Position numbers and translations under genes: made by a program. Below are positions 32,243 to 40,605 of a stretch of 45,226 bases of DNA, in pieces. The notes beneath the pieces are model-generated. The model did no database searches, was not told the DNA's origin, and worked only from the letters and a program-made list of their open reading frames with translations. Where the stretch lies: positions 1 through 45,226 of the forward strand of contig NZ_JABGCH010000034.1 in the NCBI RefSeq assembly GCF_019799945.1. The letters are read 5' to 3'. The stretch comes from Modestobacter marinus. Lineage in GTDB: Bacteria > Actinomycetota > Actinomycetes > Mycobacteriales > Geodermatophilaceae. Position 1 is the first letter of the stretch. Every line of letters starts with the position of its first letter.

Positions 32243-34279
32243 GTGACCAACTCCGTGGTCAGTGACCTGCTCGGCCGCTCGAACCGGCTGGGCGCCGATC
32301 CGCGCAATACCAACTACGCCGGCGGCAACACCTCCGCCCAGGGCAGCGAGACCGACCCGGTGACCGGCCAGCCGGTCGAGCTGCTGTGGGTCAAGGGCTC
32401 CGGCGGTGACCTGGGCACGCTGGAGGAGGGCGGCCTGGCGGTGCTCCGGCTGGACCGGCTCCGCTCGCTGGTCGACGTCTACCCGGGTGTGGACCGCGAG
32501 GACGAGATGGTCGCCGCCTTCGACTACTGCCTGCACGGCCGCGGCGGGGCCGCGCCGAGCATCGACACCGCGATGCACGGCCTGGTGACCGCCGCGCACG
32601 TCGACCACCTCCACCCGGACTCCGGCATCGCGCTGGCCACCGCGGCCGAGGGGGAGGCGCTGACCCGCGAGTGCTTCGGCGACCGGGTCGTGTGGGTGCC
32701 GTGGCGCCGTCCCGGCTTCCAGCTGGGCCTGGACATCGCCGCGATCGCCGAGAAGAACCCGCAGGCCATCGGCTGCATCCTCGGCGGGCACGGGATCACC
32801 GCGTGGGGGGACAGCAGCGAGCAGTGCGAGGCCAACAGCCTGGAGATCATCCGGACGGCGGAGCGCTTCCTCGCCGAGCGCGGCCGTGCCGAGCCGTTCG
32901 GGCCGGTGCTGACCGGCTACAAGGCGCTGCCTCGAGACCAGCGGCGGGCGAAGGCGGCCGCGCTGGCCCCGGTGGTCCGCGGGCTGGCGTCCACGGACAA
33001 GCCGCAGGTCGGGCACTTCACCGACACCGACGTCGTCCTGGACTTCCTGGCCGCCACCGAGCACCCCCGGCTGGCCGCGCTGGGCACCTCCTGCCCCGAC
33101 CACTTCCTGCGGACCAAGGTGCGCCCGCTGGTGGTCGACCTGCCGGCCACCGCCCCGGTGGAGGACGTCGTCGCGCGGCTGAAGGAGCTGCACGAGGCCT
33201 ACCGGGCCGAGTACGCCGCCTACTACGCCCGGCACGCCACCCCGGACAGCCCGCCGATGCGCGGCGCGGACCCGGCGATCGTGCTGGTCCCCGGCGTGGG
33301 CATGTTCAGCTTCGGCGCCAACAAGCAGACCGCCCGGGTCGCCGGTGAGTTCTACGTCGACGCGATCAACGTGATGCGCGGCGCGGAGGCCGTCTCCACC
33401 TACGCGCCGATCGACGAGAGCGAGAAGTTCCGGATCGAGTACTGGGCGCTGGAGGAGGCCAAGCTCGCCCGGATGCCGAGGCCCAAGCCGCTGGCCACCC
33501 GGGTCGCGCTGGTCACCGGCGCGGCGAGCGGGATCGGCAAGGCGATCGCGCTGCGGCTGGCCGCCGAGGGCGCGTGCGTCGTGATCGCCGACCTGGACCT
33601 GGCCAAGGCCACCGAGGCGGCCGCCGAGATCGGCGGCACCGACGTCGCGGTGGGGGTGGCCGCCGACGTGTCCGACGGCGCGGCGGTGGCCGCGGCGTTC
33701 CGCGAGGCGGTGCTGGCCTTCGGCGGGATCGACCTGGTGGTCAACAACGCCGGGCTGTCGATCTCCAAGCCGCTGCTGGAGACCACCGAGCGGGACTGGG
33801 ACCTGCAGCACGACGTGATGGCCAAGGGCAGCTTCCTGGTCTCCCGGGAGGCGGCCCGGATCATGATCGAGCAGGGGATGGGCGGCGACGTCGTCTACAT
33901 CTCCAGCAAGAACGCGGTGTTCGCCGGCCCGAGCAACATCGCCTACTCCTCGACCAAGGCCGACCAGGCGCACCAGGTGCGGCTGCTGGCCGCAGAGCTC
34001 GGCGAGCACCAGATCCGGGTCAACGGCATCAACCCCGACGGCGTCGTGCGCGGTTCGGGCATCTTTGCCGGGGGCTGGGGCGCCCAGCGGGCGGCGGTCT
34101 ACGGGGTGGCGGAGGAGGACCTGGGCAAGTTCTACGCCCAGCGGACCCTGCTCAAGCGCGAGGTGCTGCCCGAGCACGTGGCCGACGCCGTCTTCGCCCT
34201 CACCGGCGGCGAGCTGTCCCGCACGACCGGGCTGCACGTCCCGGTCGACTCGGGCGTCGCCGCCGCCTTCCTCCGCTGA
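32243..34279 (+). CDS. rhaEW: Bifunctional rhamnulose-1-phosphate aldolase / lactaldehyde dehydrogenase (RhaEW type)
   Basis: A 678-residue fusion. Residues 1-410 form a class II aldolase domain with zinc ligands in HVDHLHPDSGIALA and the GGHGITAWGD block. Residues 418-678 form a short-chain dehydrogenase with GAASGIGKAIA, NNAGLSIS and the catalytic YSSTK. In rhamnose pathways this fusion splits rhamnulose 1-phosphate to DHAP and L-lactaldehyde and oxidises the latter to L-lactate. GTG 32243 with GAAGGA upstream gives MTNSVVSDLLGRSN. Lactate then suits LutABC encoded at the other end of the locus. NAD+ use is inferred from the fold. Confidence 0.92.
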   Translation: MTNSVVSDLLGRSNRLGADPRNTNYAGGNTSAQGSETDPVTGQPVELLWVKGSGGDLGTLEEGGLAVLRLDRLRSLVDVYPGVDREDEMVAAFDYCLHGRGGAAPSIDTAMHGLVTAAHVDHLHPDSGIALATAAEGEALTRECFGDRVVWVPWRRPGFQLGLDIAAIAEKNPQAIGCILGGHGITAWGDSSEQCEANSLEIIRTAERFLAERGRAEPFGPVLTGYKALPRDQRRAKAAALAPVVRGLASTDKPQVGHFTDTDVVLDFLAATEHPRLAALGTSCPDHFLRTKVRPLVVDLPATAPVEDVVARLKELHEAYRAEYAAYYARHATPDSPPMRGADPAIVLVPGVGMFSFGANKQTARVAGEFYVDAINVMRGAEAVSTYAPIDESEKFRIEYWALEEAKLARMPRPKPLATRVALVTGAASGIGKAIALRLAAEGACVVIADLDLAKATEAAAEIGGTDVAVGVAADVSDGAAVAAAFREAVLAFGGIDLVVNNAGLSISKPLLETTERDWDLQHDVMAKGSFLVSREAARIMIEQGMGGDVVYISSKNAVFAGPSNIAYSSTKADQAHQVRLLAAELGEHQIRVNGINPDGVVRGSGIFAGGWGAQRAAVYGVAEEDLGKFYAQRTLLKREVLPEHVADAVFALTGGELSRTTGLHVPVDSGVAAAFLR

Positions 34280-34281
34280 CG

Positions 34282-34307
34282 GGGGCAGAAGTGGCCACTT
34301 CTGCCCC
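34282..34307. promoter_or_regulatory. 26-bp perfect palindrome across the rhaB start codon
   Basis: 34282-34294 and 34295-34307 are exact complements with no spacer. The presumed GTG start of rhaB (34291-34293) and its G-rich ribosome site are inside the left arm. In RNA it would form a stem that hides both. It could equally be a DNA-binding site or a dispersed genomic repeat. Confidence 0.85.
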
Positions 34308-35787
34308 TCAGGGGGGCGAGCGGACCTTCGCGGCCGTCGACCTGGGCGCCTCCAGCGGCCGGGTGATGGCCGCGCGGGTCGGCCCGGAGCGGCTGGAGCT
34401 GCACGAGGCGCACCGGTTCCCGAACCGGCCGGTGCGCACCGCGGGCACGCTGCACTGGGACGTCCTCGGGCTGTACGGCGGCGTGCTGGACGGCCTGCGG
34501 GCCGCCGGGCGGGACGCCGGCCGGCTGGACGGCGTGGGCATCGACAGCTGGGCGGTCGACTACGGACTGCTGGACGCCGACGGCGCGCTGCTGGGCAATC
34601 CGGTCCACTACCGCGACACCCGGCACGAGACCGCGGTGCCGGCGGTGCACGCCGCCATCGGCCCCGACCAGCTGTACCGGGTCAACGGGCTGCAGCACCT
34701 GCCGTTCAACACCGTCTTCCAGCTGGCCGCGGCCCGCGGCACCGCGCAGCTCGGGGTAGCGCGGCAGCTGCTGCTGATCCCGGACCTGCTGGCGCACTGG
34801 CTCACCGGCGCGGTCCGGGCCGAGGTCACCAACGCCTCGACCACCGGGCTGCTGGACGCCGGCAGCCGGCAGTGGGCCGGGGAGCTCATCGACCGGCTCG
34901 GCCTGCCGCGGGCGCTCTTCCCGCCGCTGTGCCAGCCGGGGGACCGGATCGGGGCGCTCACCACCGAGGTGCTCGCCGAGACCGGGCTGGCCGGGCCGGT
35001 GCCGGTGACCGCGGTCGGCTCGCACGACACCGCCTCCGCCGTCGTCGGCGTGCCGGCGGCCACCGACCGGTTCGCCTACGTCTCCTGCGGCACCTGGTCG
35101 CTGGTCGGGGTGGAGCTGGAGAAGCCGGTGCTCACCGAGGAGAGCCGGGCCGCCGGGTTCACCAACGAGCTGGGCGTGGACGGGACGGTCCGGTACCTGC
35201 GCAACGTCATGGGCCTGTGGCTGCTGCAGGAGTCGCAGCGCACCTGGGCGGCCCACGGGCTGCCCGCCGACCTGCCCGACCTGCTCGCCGCCGCGGCGCA
35301 GGTGCCGGCGTTCACCGCGCTGGTCGACCCCGACGACGCCCGGTTCCTGCCGCCGGGCGACATGCCGGCCCGGATCGCCCAGGCCTGCGCCGAGACCGGG
35401 CGGACCATGCCTTCGAGCCAGGCGGAGACGGTGCGCTGCATCCTCGACAGCCTGGCGCTGGCCTACCGGCGCACCGTCCGGCGCGCCGCCGAGCTGTCCG
35501 GCCGCGACGTGGAGGTGGTGCACGTGGTCGGCGGGGGAGCGCGCAACACGCTGCTGTGCCAGCTCACCGCCGACGCCTGCGGGCTGCCGGTCCTCGCCGG
35601 GCCCGTCGAGGCGGCGGCGCTGGGCAACGCGCTGGTCCAGGCCCGCGCGGGCGGGGTGCTGTCCGGCGGGCTCGCCGAGATGCGGGCGCTGCTGCGCGCC
35701 ACCCAGGACGTGCGTCTGCACCTGCCGACGCCCGGCGCGGAGGCCGGCTGGCGGGCCGCGGGGGAACGGGTGGGCCTGGCCGGCTGA
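34291..35787 (+). CDS. rhaB: L-rhamnulokinase
   Basis: A 498-residue FGGY-family sugar kinase that phosphorylates L-rhamnulose at O-1. The N-terminal phosphate site is FAAVDLGASSGRVMAARVG and the substrate region is VGIDSWAVDYGLLDADG; later TAVGSHDTASAVVG, YVSCGTWSLVGVEL and VVHVVGGGARNTLLCQLTAD form the ATP half. GTG 34291 is the only start near the conserved N-terminus; the next possible codons would remove the phosphate loop. It is the last gene of the operon, 11 bases after the aldolase fusion. Its start codon lies in a perfect palindrome, so its translation may be damped or controlled. Confidence 0.92.
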   Translation: MATSAPQGGERTFAAVDLGASSGRVMAARVGPERLELHEAHRFPNRPVRTAGTLHWDVLGLYGGVLDGLRAAGRDAGRLDGVGIDSWAVDYGLLDADGALLGNPVHYRDTRHETAVPAVHAAIGPDQLYRVNGLQHLPFNTVFQLAAARGTAQLGVARQLLLIPDLLAHWLTGAVRAEVTNASTTGLLDAGSRQWAGELIDRLGLPRALFPPLCQPGDRIGALTTEVLAETGLAGPVPVTAVGSHDTASAVVGVPAATDRFAYVSCGTWSLVGVELEKPVLTEESRAAGFTNELGVDGTVRYLRNVMGLWLLQESQRTWAAHGLPADLPDLLAAAAQVPAFTALVDPDDARFLPPGDMPARIAQACAETGRTMPSSQAETVRCILDSLALAYRRTVRRAAELSGRDVEVVHVVGGGARNTLLCQLTADACGLPVLAGPVEAAALGNALVQARAGGVLSGGLAEMRALLRATQDVRLHLPTPGAEAGWRAAGERVGLAG

Positions 35788-35789
35788 AC

Positions 35790-35853
35790 CGGCGCGGCGC
35801 GGCCGGTGGTCGGCCCCCGGTTGCGGGCCGGCAACGCCGGACGCTGCAGCGCG
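35790..35853. terminator. Weak hairpins between convergent rhaB and the RidA-like gene
   Basis: accggc and gccggt arms pair just after the rhaB stop, followed by a gttgc/gcaac pair near 35820-35835. The stems are short and no T-run is present. The gap lies between convergent genes, where termination is expected. Confidence 0.35.
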
Positions 35854-35874
35854 GAGGACCGCGGAGTCGGAGCT

Positions 35875-36276
35875 TCAGTCGACGGCGGTGGCTTCGATCT
35901 CGACCATCATCTCGGGGAAGGCGAGGCGGGTCACCCCCACGAGCGTGCTTGTCGGGGCCACGCCGGCTGCTTGGAAGCGCTTGGCCAGGTCACTCCAGGC
36001 CGCCATCATGGCGTCGACGTCGGTGGTGAACACGTTGATGCGCACGACGTTGCTCAGCGTCATGCCGCCTGCCCTGAGCACGGTCTCGATGTTGTCCAGT
36101 GACAACGACACCTGCCCGGGGAGGTCACCAGCACGCTGCGTCATGCCGTCGGCTGCTGCCGCGCCCTGCCCGGAGAGGACCAGTACCCGGCTCGCGCCCT
36201 CCACCAGTTCGGCCTGGTTGAACCCGTAGCCGAGCGACCACGACCACGGGTTCACGGGTGTCCGTGTAGCGCTCAT
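35875..36276 (-). CDS. RidA/YjgF-family protein
   Basis: A 133-residue Rid-family protein starting MSATRTPVNPWSWSLGYGFN. Core blocks are VLVLSGQGAAAADG, DNIETVLRAGGMTLSNVVRI and FPEMMVEIEATAVD. True RidA deaminates reactive enamines with an Arg in the PARS motif; here the equivalent stretch is APTSTLVGV, with no Arg, so it belongs to another Rid subgroup of unknown activity. ATG 36276 has AGGAG upstream. It stands alone, convergent with rhaB. Confidence 0.85.
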   Translation of the reverse strand: MSATRTPVNPWSWSLGYGFNQAELVEGASRVLVLSGQGAAAADGMTQRAGDLPGQVSLSLDNIETVLRAGGMTLSNVVRINVFTTDVDAMMAAWSDLAKRFQAAGVAPTSTLVGVTRLAFPEMMVEIEATAVD

Positions 36277-36459
36277 CCCGACTCCTGATCTCGGCTGTCG
36301 GTCGACGGTGCCGACGTGGGAGTCCATGGTGGATCCGACGGAGTGGACGGGCGGGGCGTGTCCCCTGCGGCGATCGACACGGCGAGGGAGCCGACGCTCC
36401 GTGCCCTGCGGGCTTCGGCTGGTGAGCAGGACGCCGAGAGCCTGCCTCTGCCGCCGGGC

Positions 36460-36843
36460 TCACATGGCGACGAGCTGGATCAGGTTGCCGCAGGTGTCGT
36501 CGAGGACGGCGACGGTCACCGGGCCCATCACCACCGGGTCCTGCGTGAACGTGACGCCCAGGCCGGTGAGCCGTGCGTGCTCGGCGTGCACGTCGTCCAC
36601 GGCGAAGGCGGTGTACGGGATGCCGTCGGCCACCAGGGCCTCCTTGAACGGCTTGGCGGCCGGGTGCGCGTCGGGCTCGAGCACGAGCTCCACGCCGTCC
36701 GGTGCCTGCGGGGAGACGACGGTGATCCAGCGGTGCTCGCCCATCGGGACGTCGTTCTTGGGCAGGAAGCCCAGCACGTCGGTGTAGAACCGCAGCGCCT
36801 TCTCCTGGTCGTCGACGAGGACGCTGGTCATGGCGATCTTCAC
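36460..36843 (-). CDS. VOC-superfamily (glyoxalase-like) protein
   Basis: A 127-residue protein with two beta-alpha-beta-beta-beta modules: VKIAMTSVLVDDQEKALRFY then TDVLGF, and YTAFAVDDVHAEHARLTGLG then DDTCGNLIQLVAM. Family members bind a metal and act in isomerisation, ring cleavage or antibiotic resistance; the substrate is not predictable. GTG 36843 overlaps the ArsR stop (GTGA), and GGAGGG lies just before it, so it is the regulated partner of that repressor. Confidence 0.85.
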   Translation of the reverse strand: MKIAMTSVLVDDQEKALRFYTDVLGFLPKNDVPMGEHRWITVVSPQAPDGVELVLEPDAHPAAKPFKEALVADGIPYTAFAVDDVHAEHARLTGLGVTFTQDPVVMGPVTVAVLDDTCGNLIQLVAM

Positions 36844-37130
36844 GGGGGTCCCTCCGGGGGGTCGGTGGTGGGCCAGCGTTCGGTGATGGCCCGCAACGGC
36901 GCGGTGTCCAGGTGCAGGAACGTGTAGCGGCCCTCCCGTCGCCGGCTGACCAGCCCGGCGTCCTCGAGGACGTCGAGGTGCTGGGAGACGGCCTGGCGCG
37001 TGGAGCCCACGCCGTGGCGCATCACCAGCCGGCTGCAGAGCTCGAACAACGTCTGGCCGTCCCGTTCCTGCAGCTCGTCGAGGATCGTGCGCCGGGTCGG
37101 GTCGGCGAGGGCCTTGAACACGTCGCCCAC
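36840..37130 (-). CDS. ArsR-family transcriptional repressor
   Basis: A 96-residue winged-helix protein starting MGDVFKALADPTRRTILDEL, with recognition helix GSTRQAVSQHLDVLEDAGLV and wing SRRREGRYTFLHLD. The metal-binding ELCVCD motif of ArsR is replaced by LFELCSRLVMRHGVG, so it probably senses an organic ligand or partner rather than a metal; the type often pairs with VOC or START-domain genes. GTG 37130 has no ribosome site; the -10 ends six bases before it, which points to a leaderless message. Confidence 0.88.
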   Translation of the reverse strand: MGDVFKALADPTRRTILDELQERDGQTLFELCSRLVMRHGVGSTRQAVSQHLDVLEDAGLVSRRREGRYTFLHLDTAPLRAITERWPTTDPPEGPP

Positions 37131-37166
37131 GGGGCAAGCATGGGCAAGTGCTCACTTGCCTGTCAA
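37131..37166 (-). promoter_or_regulatory. arsR-VOC promoter with operator filling the spacer
   Basis: On the minus strand TTGACA (37161-37166) and CATGCT (37137-37142) are 18 bases apart. Those 18 bases (37143-37160) are a palindrome, ggcaagtg-ct-cacttgcc, with perfect eight-base arms. Repressor bound there would cover both core elements. The start of transcription should fall at or next to the GTG at 37130. Confidence 0.75.
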
Positions 37167-37273
37167 GGTGGGCCCGTGTCTCCACAGCCCCCGCACAGGT
37201 CCTCCCGAGCTGCCGGAGTGGTTCCGGAGTGCATGCTCCGAGCCGATCCGCACGCGGCACCGATGGGGGAGAC

Positions 37274-38290
37274 GTGACAGACCACCTGCAGCCCGGAACC
37301 AGGTACGAGGGGCGCCCGCTGCCCAGACCGGCGGAGGAGGTCGTCGACCAGGGGCTCGGCTTCGACCTCGGCACCCTGCTCAGCCGCCGGAGGCTGCTGG
37401 GCGTCCTCGGCCTCGGGGTGGCCGGTGTCGGCCTGGCCGCCTGCGGCTCCGGGTCCAGCGGCAGCGGTGCGTCGGCAAGCGCGTCGTCGGCGTCCACCGC
37501 CTCGGGTGAGATCCCCGACGAGACGGCCGGGCCCTATCCGGGCGACGGCTCCAACGGGCCGGACGTGCTCGAGCAGAGCGGCATCGTGCGCAGCGACATC
37601 CGGTCCAGCTTCGGCGACGCGAGCGGCACCGCCGAGGGCGTTCCGATGACCCTCGAGCTGACCGTGACCGACCTGGTCGCCGGCGCACCCTTCGAGGGCG
37701 TCGCGGTCTACGTCTGGCACTGCGACCGCGACGGTGGCTACTCGCTGTACTCCGACGGGATCACCGGGGAGAACTACCTGCGCGGCGTGCAGCTCGCCGA
37801 CGCTGCCGGCACGGTCCGCTTCACCAGCATCTTCCCGGCCTGCTACACCGGGCGCTGGCCGCACGTCCACTTCGAGGTGTACCCCGACGAGGCCTCCATC
37901 ACCGACTCGACCAGCGCCATCGCGACGTCGCAGGTCGCGCTGCCCCAGGACGCGTGCGAGGCGGTCTACGCGACCGCGGGGTACGAGGTCTCGGTCGCCA
38001 CCCTCGCCCAGGTTGGCCTCGACAGTGACAACGTCTTCGGGGACGACGGCGGTGCCCTGCAGCTCGGCACCGTCACCGGCAGCGTGAGCAGCGGGTACGC
38101 CGTCTCGCTGGCCGTCGGCGTGGACACCTCGACCGCCCCCACCGGGGGTCAGCTCTCCGGCGACGGCGCCCCCTCCGGTGCCCCGGGCGGCGAGGGCAGC
38201 GGCGGCGCGCCGCCGTCCGGCGGACCGGGTGGCACCCCGCCGAGCGGTGCGCCCGAAGGATCCCCGCCCACCGGCGGGCCGACGCCCTGA
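37274..38290 (+). CDS. Exported intradiol dioxygenase-like lipoprotein
   Basis: A 338-residue protein. After a 40-residue cytosolic lead comes the twin-arginine signal LSRRRLLGVLGLGVAGVG with lipobox LAAC (about residue 56), so it should be exported folded and lipid anchored. The core resembles protocatechuate-3,4-dioxygenase beta folds: VYVWHCDRDGGYSLYS, FTSIFPACYTGRWPHVHFEV, with Tyr and two His of the iron site visible. The tail (about 290-338) is Gly/Ser/Pro repeats. No aromatic pathway gene is nearby, so a catechol substrate is not certain. GTG 37274 follows GGGGGAGA. Related exported proteins are common in actinobacteria and few are characterised. Confidence 0.85.
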   Translation: MTDHLQPGTRYEGRPLPRPAEEVVDQGLGFDLGTLLSRRRLLGVLGLGVAGVGLAACGSGSSGSGASASASSASTASGEIPDETAGPYPGDGSNGPDVLEQSGIVRSDIRSSFGDASGTAEGVPMTLELTVTDLVAGAPFEGVAVYVWHCDRDGGYSLYSDGITGENYLRGVQLADAAGTVRFTSIFPACYTGRWPHVHFEVYPDEASITDSTSAIATSQVALPQDACEAVYATAGYEVSVATLAQVGLDSDNVFGDDGGALQLGTVTGSVSSGYAVSLAVGVDTSTAPTGGQLSGDGAPSGAPGGEGSGGAPPSGGPGGTPPSGAPEGSPPTGGPTP

Positions 38291-38325
38291 CCGGGCGCGC
38301 CGGGTCCGTCCGTAGGGTCGGCGGC

Positions 38326-38523
38326 ATGACCTCACCGGCGCCGCGCGGCCGCCACGAACGACTGGTCGGCCTGCTGGTGCTGGGGATCGCCGTCGTGCTG
38401 CTGGTCTCCAGCGTCACCTGGTTCGGCAGCGACCGGACCGTCGTCGGCATCGGCCAGCTGGCCCTCGGGCTGGTGCTGGCCGGGGCCGGCGCCTTCCTGG
38501 TGCGGCGGGCGCGGGCGCGCTGA
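38326..38523 (+). CDS. Small two-helix membrane protein, unknown
   Basis: A 65-residue protein from ATG 38326. It has a basic N-terminus (SPAPRGRHER), a first helix LVGLLVLGIAVVLLVSSVTW, a short loop FGSDRTVVG and a second helix IGQLALGLVLAGAGAFLV, ending in Arg-rich RRARAR. I do not recognise a family. Codon use fits real coding sequence. It lies 35 bases after the dioxygenase-like gene. Confidence 0.65.
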   Translation: MTSPAPRGRHERLVGLLVLGIAVVLLVSSVTWFGSDRTVVGIGQLALGLVLAGAGAFLVRRARAR

Positions 38524-38614
38524 CCCGTCGGCTGGCGCCCGCGCGGGACCGGCGGCAGGCTGATCTGCACCACGTCGACGGGCGGGCCGGCGGGCCCGCC
38601 GGGGAGGAGGCGCC

Positions 38615-38815
38615 GTGCAGCTCAGCAGGGACGAGCTGGTGCGGGTGCTGCACACCGAGGGCGACAACGAGACGGCGGACGCCGTGGCCGCGCAGCTGCC
38701 CGAGCAGATCGACACCGATCGGGACGGCGACGCCCTCGCCGCGGTCGGCCTGGACCGCACGCAGCTGATGGCCAAGCTGGCCGGAGGCTCGTTCGGGACC
38801 ACGCTGAGCCCGTGA
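38615..38815 (+). CDS. Small acidic protein with an EF-hand-like loop, unknown
   Basis: A 66-residue protein, GTG 38615 with GGGGAGGAGG about seven bases upstream. The middle DTDRDGDALAAVG looks like a calcium-binding DxDxDG loop, preceded by a helix (LSRDELVRVLHTEGDNETAD) and followed by DRTQLMAKLAGGSFG. Only one loop is present and the flanking helices are not a full EF-hand pair, so calcium binding is a guess. A strong bidirectional hairpin follows. Confidence 0.65.
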   Translation: MQLSRDELVRVLHTEGDNETADAVAAQLPEQIDTDRDGDALAAVGLDRTQLMAKLAGGSFGTTLSP

Positions 38816-38820
38816 GCCGC

Positions 38821-38853
38821 CCTGGGCGGGCCCGGGACCCGGGCCCGCCCAGG
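38821..38853. terminator. Bidirectional terminator hairpin
   Basis: Arms 38821-38836 and 38838-38853 are exact 16-base complements about a single A. It separates two convergent genes ending at 38815 (+) and 38862 (-). Confidence 0.8.
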
Positions 38854-38861
38854 TGCGTTCG

Positions 38862-39278
38862 TCAGGCCCGCGCGGGCCGGCGGCCCAGAGCGATCGCCTG
38901 GTCGAGGAACTCCAGCAGCACGTCGGGGTCGGCGTCCGCGGCGTCGTGCAGCTCAAGGGAGCGGACGGTGCGCCCGGTGCCGACCAGCCGGCGCTCCGGA
39001 TCGGGCAGCAGGACGCCCCGCTCGAAGACCAGCTGCACGTGCCCGGCGAGCGGGAAGAGCGCGCAGACGAAGCCGGCGTGGGGATGCGCGTAGTTGATGC
39101 TGTGCCACCCGCGGCGGACCCGTTCCCGCAGCTTGGGGTGGCCGTCGAGGAGCACCGCGCGGGCCCGGCGGGTGAGCGCGGCGACCTCGTCGGTGTGCTC
39201 GGCCAGTAGGGCCTCGACGTCGTCCGGGACGGTCACCCGCGGATCATCGCGTTCCCCACCGACAGAACGGAGGCTCAT
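38862..39278 (-). CDS. DUF1801-family protein
   Basis: A 138-residue protein with the DUF1801 core: [40 protein letters not shown] and [18 protein letters not shown]. The function of the family is unknown. ATG 39278 overlaps the stop of the acyl-CoA dehydrogenase (ATGA), so the two are co-translated. Confidence 0.8.
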   Translation of the reverse strand: MSLRSVGGERDDPRVTVPDDVEALLAEHTDEVAALTRRARAVLLDGHPKLRERVRRGWHSINYAHPHAGFVCALFPLAGHVQLVFERGVLLPDPERRLVGTGRTVRSLELHDAADADPDVLLEFLDQAIALGRRPARA

Positions 39279-40486
39279 CCCGGCCAGGGCCGCTCGCGCG
39301 CCAGCTCCTCGCGGGCCACCGAGCGGATGTGCACCGCGTCGGGGCCGTCGACGATCCGCAGCGTGCGGGCGCTGGCGTAGAACCGGGCGAGCACCGTGTC
39401 GCCGCTGACACCGGCACCCCCGTGCAGCTGGATGGCGCGGTCGATGACGTCGCAGGCCACCTGCGGGGCGGCCACCTTGATCGCCGCGATCTCGGTGCGG
39501 GCTCCCTTGGCCCCGTGCCGGTCGATGAGGTCCGCGGTCTGCAGCACGTACAGCCGGGCCTGGTCGATCTCGATGCGCGAGCGCGCGATCGACTCCCGCA
39601 CGGTGCCCTGCTCGGCCAGCGGCCGGCCGAACGCGACCCGCGACCTGGCCCGCTCGACCATCAGCGCGAGCGCCCGCTCGGCCATGCCGATCGCGCGCAT
39701 GCAGTGGTGGATCCGGCCGGGGCCGAGCCGGGCCTGGGCGATCATGAAGCCGTCGCCCTCACCGGCCAGCAGGTTCGTCGCCGGCACCCGGACGTCGGTG
39801 AACCGCAGCTCCGAGTGACCGTGCTGGTCCTGGTAACCGAACACCGGCAGGTGCCGGACGATCTCCAGCCCCGGGGTGTCCCGGGGCACCAGCACCATCG
39901 ACTGCTGCCGGTGCGCGGGGCCGTCGGGGTCGGTCTTCCCCATGACGATGAAGACCTGGCAGCGTTCGTCGGCGGCGCCCGTCGTCCACCACTTCCGCCC
40001 GTTGACCACGTACTCGTCGCCGTCCCGGACGATCGAGGTCTGGATGTTGCGGGCGTCGGAGCTGGCGACGTCGGGCTCGGTCATCGCGAACCCCGAGCGG
40101 ATCTCCCCCTCCAGCAGCGGGTCCAGCCAGCGCGCCTTCTGCTCCGGCGTCCCGAAGAGCATCAGCGTCTCCATGTTGCCGGTGTCCGGGGCGCCGCAGT
40201 TGATCACCTCGGGGGCGATCACCGGCGACCAGCCGGTGATCTCGGCAACGCTGGCGTACTCGAGGTTGGTCAGCCCGCCGAGCTCGTGGTGGAACAGGTT
40301 CCACAGCCCCCGCCGGCGGGCCTCGGCCTTGAGCTCCTCCAGGACCGGGGGGTGGGCGTGGTCGTCGTGGCCGCGCGCGGCACGCCACTGCTCGTAGACG
40401 GGCTCCGCGGGGAGCACCCGCTCCCGCATGAAGTCCCACATCCGGCCAGTGACGTCCTCGGCCTCGGCGGAGAGGGTGAAGTCCAT
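39275..40486 (-). CDS. Acyl-CoA dehydrogenase
   Basis: A 403-residue FAD enzyme that oxidises acyl-CoA to enoyl-CoA. Landmarks are [40 protein letters not shown], and the C-terminal [20 protein letters not shown] with [14 protein letters not shown]. It resembles the ACAD10/11-like or long-chain FadE branch; substrate length cannot be read. ATG 40486 gives [20 protein letters not shown]; no strong ribosome site is seen. DUF1801 follows in the same transcript. Confidence 0.93.
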   Translation of the reverse strand: MDFTLSAEAEDVTGRMWDFMRERVLPAEPVYEQWRAARGHDDHAHPPVLEELKAEARRRGLWNLFHHELGGLTNLEYASVAEITGWSPVIAPEVINCGAPDTGNMETLMLFGTPEQKARWLDPLLEGEIRSGFAMTEPDVASSDARNIQTSIVRDGDEYVVNGRKWWTTGAADERCQVFIVMGKTDPDGPAHRQQSMVLVPRDTPGLEIVRHLPVFGYQDQHGHSELRFTDVRVPATNLLAGEGDGFMIAQARLGPGRIHHCMRAIGMAERALALMVERARSRVAFGRPLAEQGTVRESIARSRIEIDQARLYVLQTADLIDRHGAKGARTEIAAIKVAAPQVACDVIDRAIQLHGGAGVSGDTVLARFYASARTLRIVDGPDAVHIRSVAREELARERPWPG

Positions 40487-40541
40487 GGCCGGACCGTATC
40501 CGGGGCGAGCGGCCCCCACCGCGGACGGGGGCGGACGCACC

Positions 40542-40600
40542 ACCGCCCCGGACACGGGGTGGCCGGGGCGGTGAGGTGGGTGCGGGAGTGCAACTCCCGC
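40542..40600 (-). terminator. Two consecutive hairpins after the DUF4383 gene
   Basis: Reading leftwards, 40582-40589 pairs with 40593-40600 around gca, and 40542-40551 pairs with 40563-40572. Both stems are perfect. They sit in the gap between the DUF4383 stop and the acyl-CoA dehydrogenase start, so they should end the former's transcript. Confidence 0.65.
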
Positions 40601-40605
40601 GGACA

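Noticed and set aside
36316-36927. A 203-codon plus-strand frame over the VOC gene
   Set aside because: It overlaps the VOC and ArsR genes on the opposite strand, which are clear by motif, operator and overlap.
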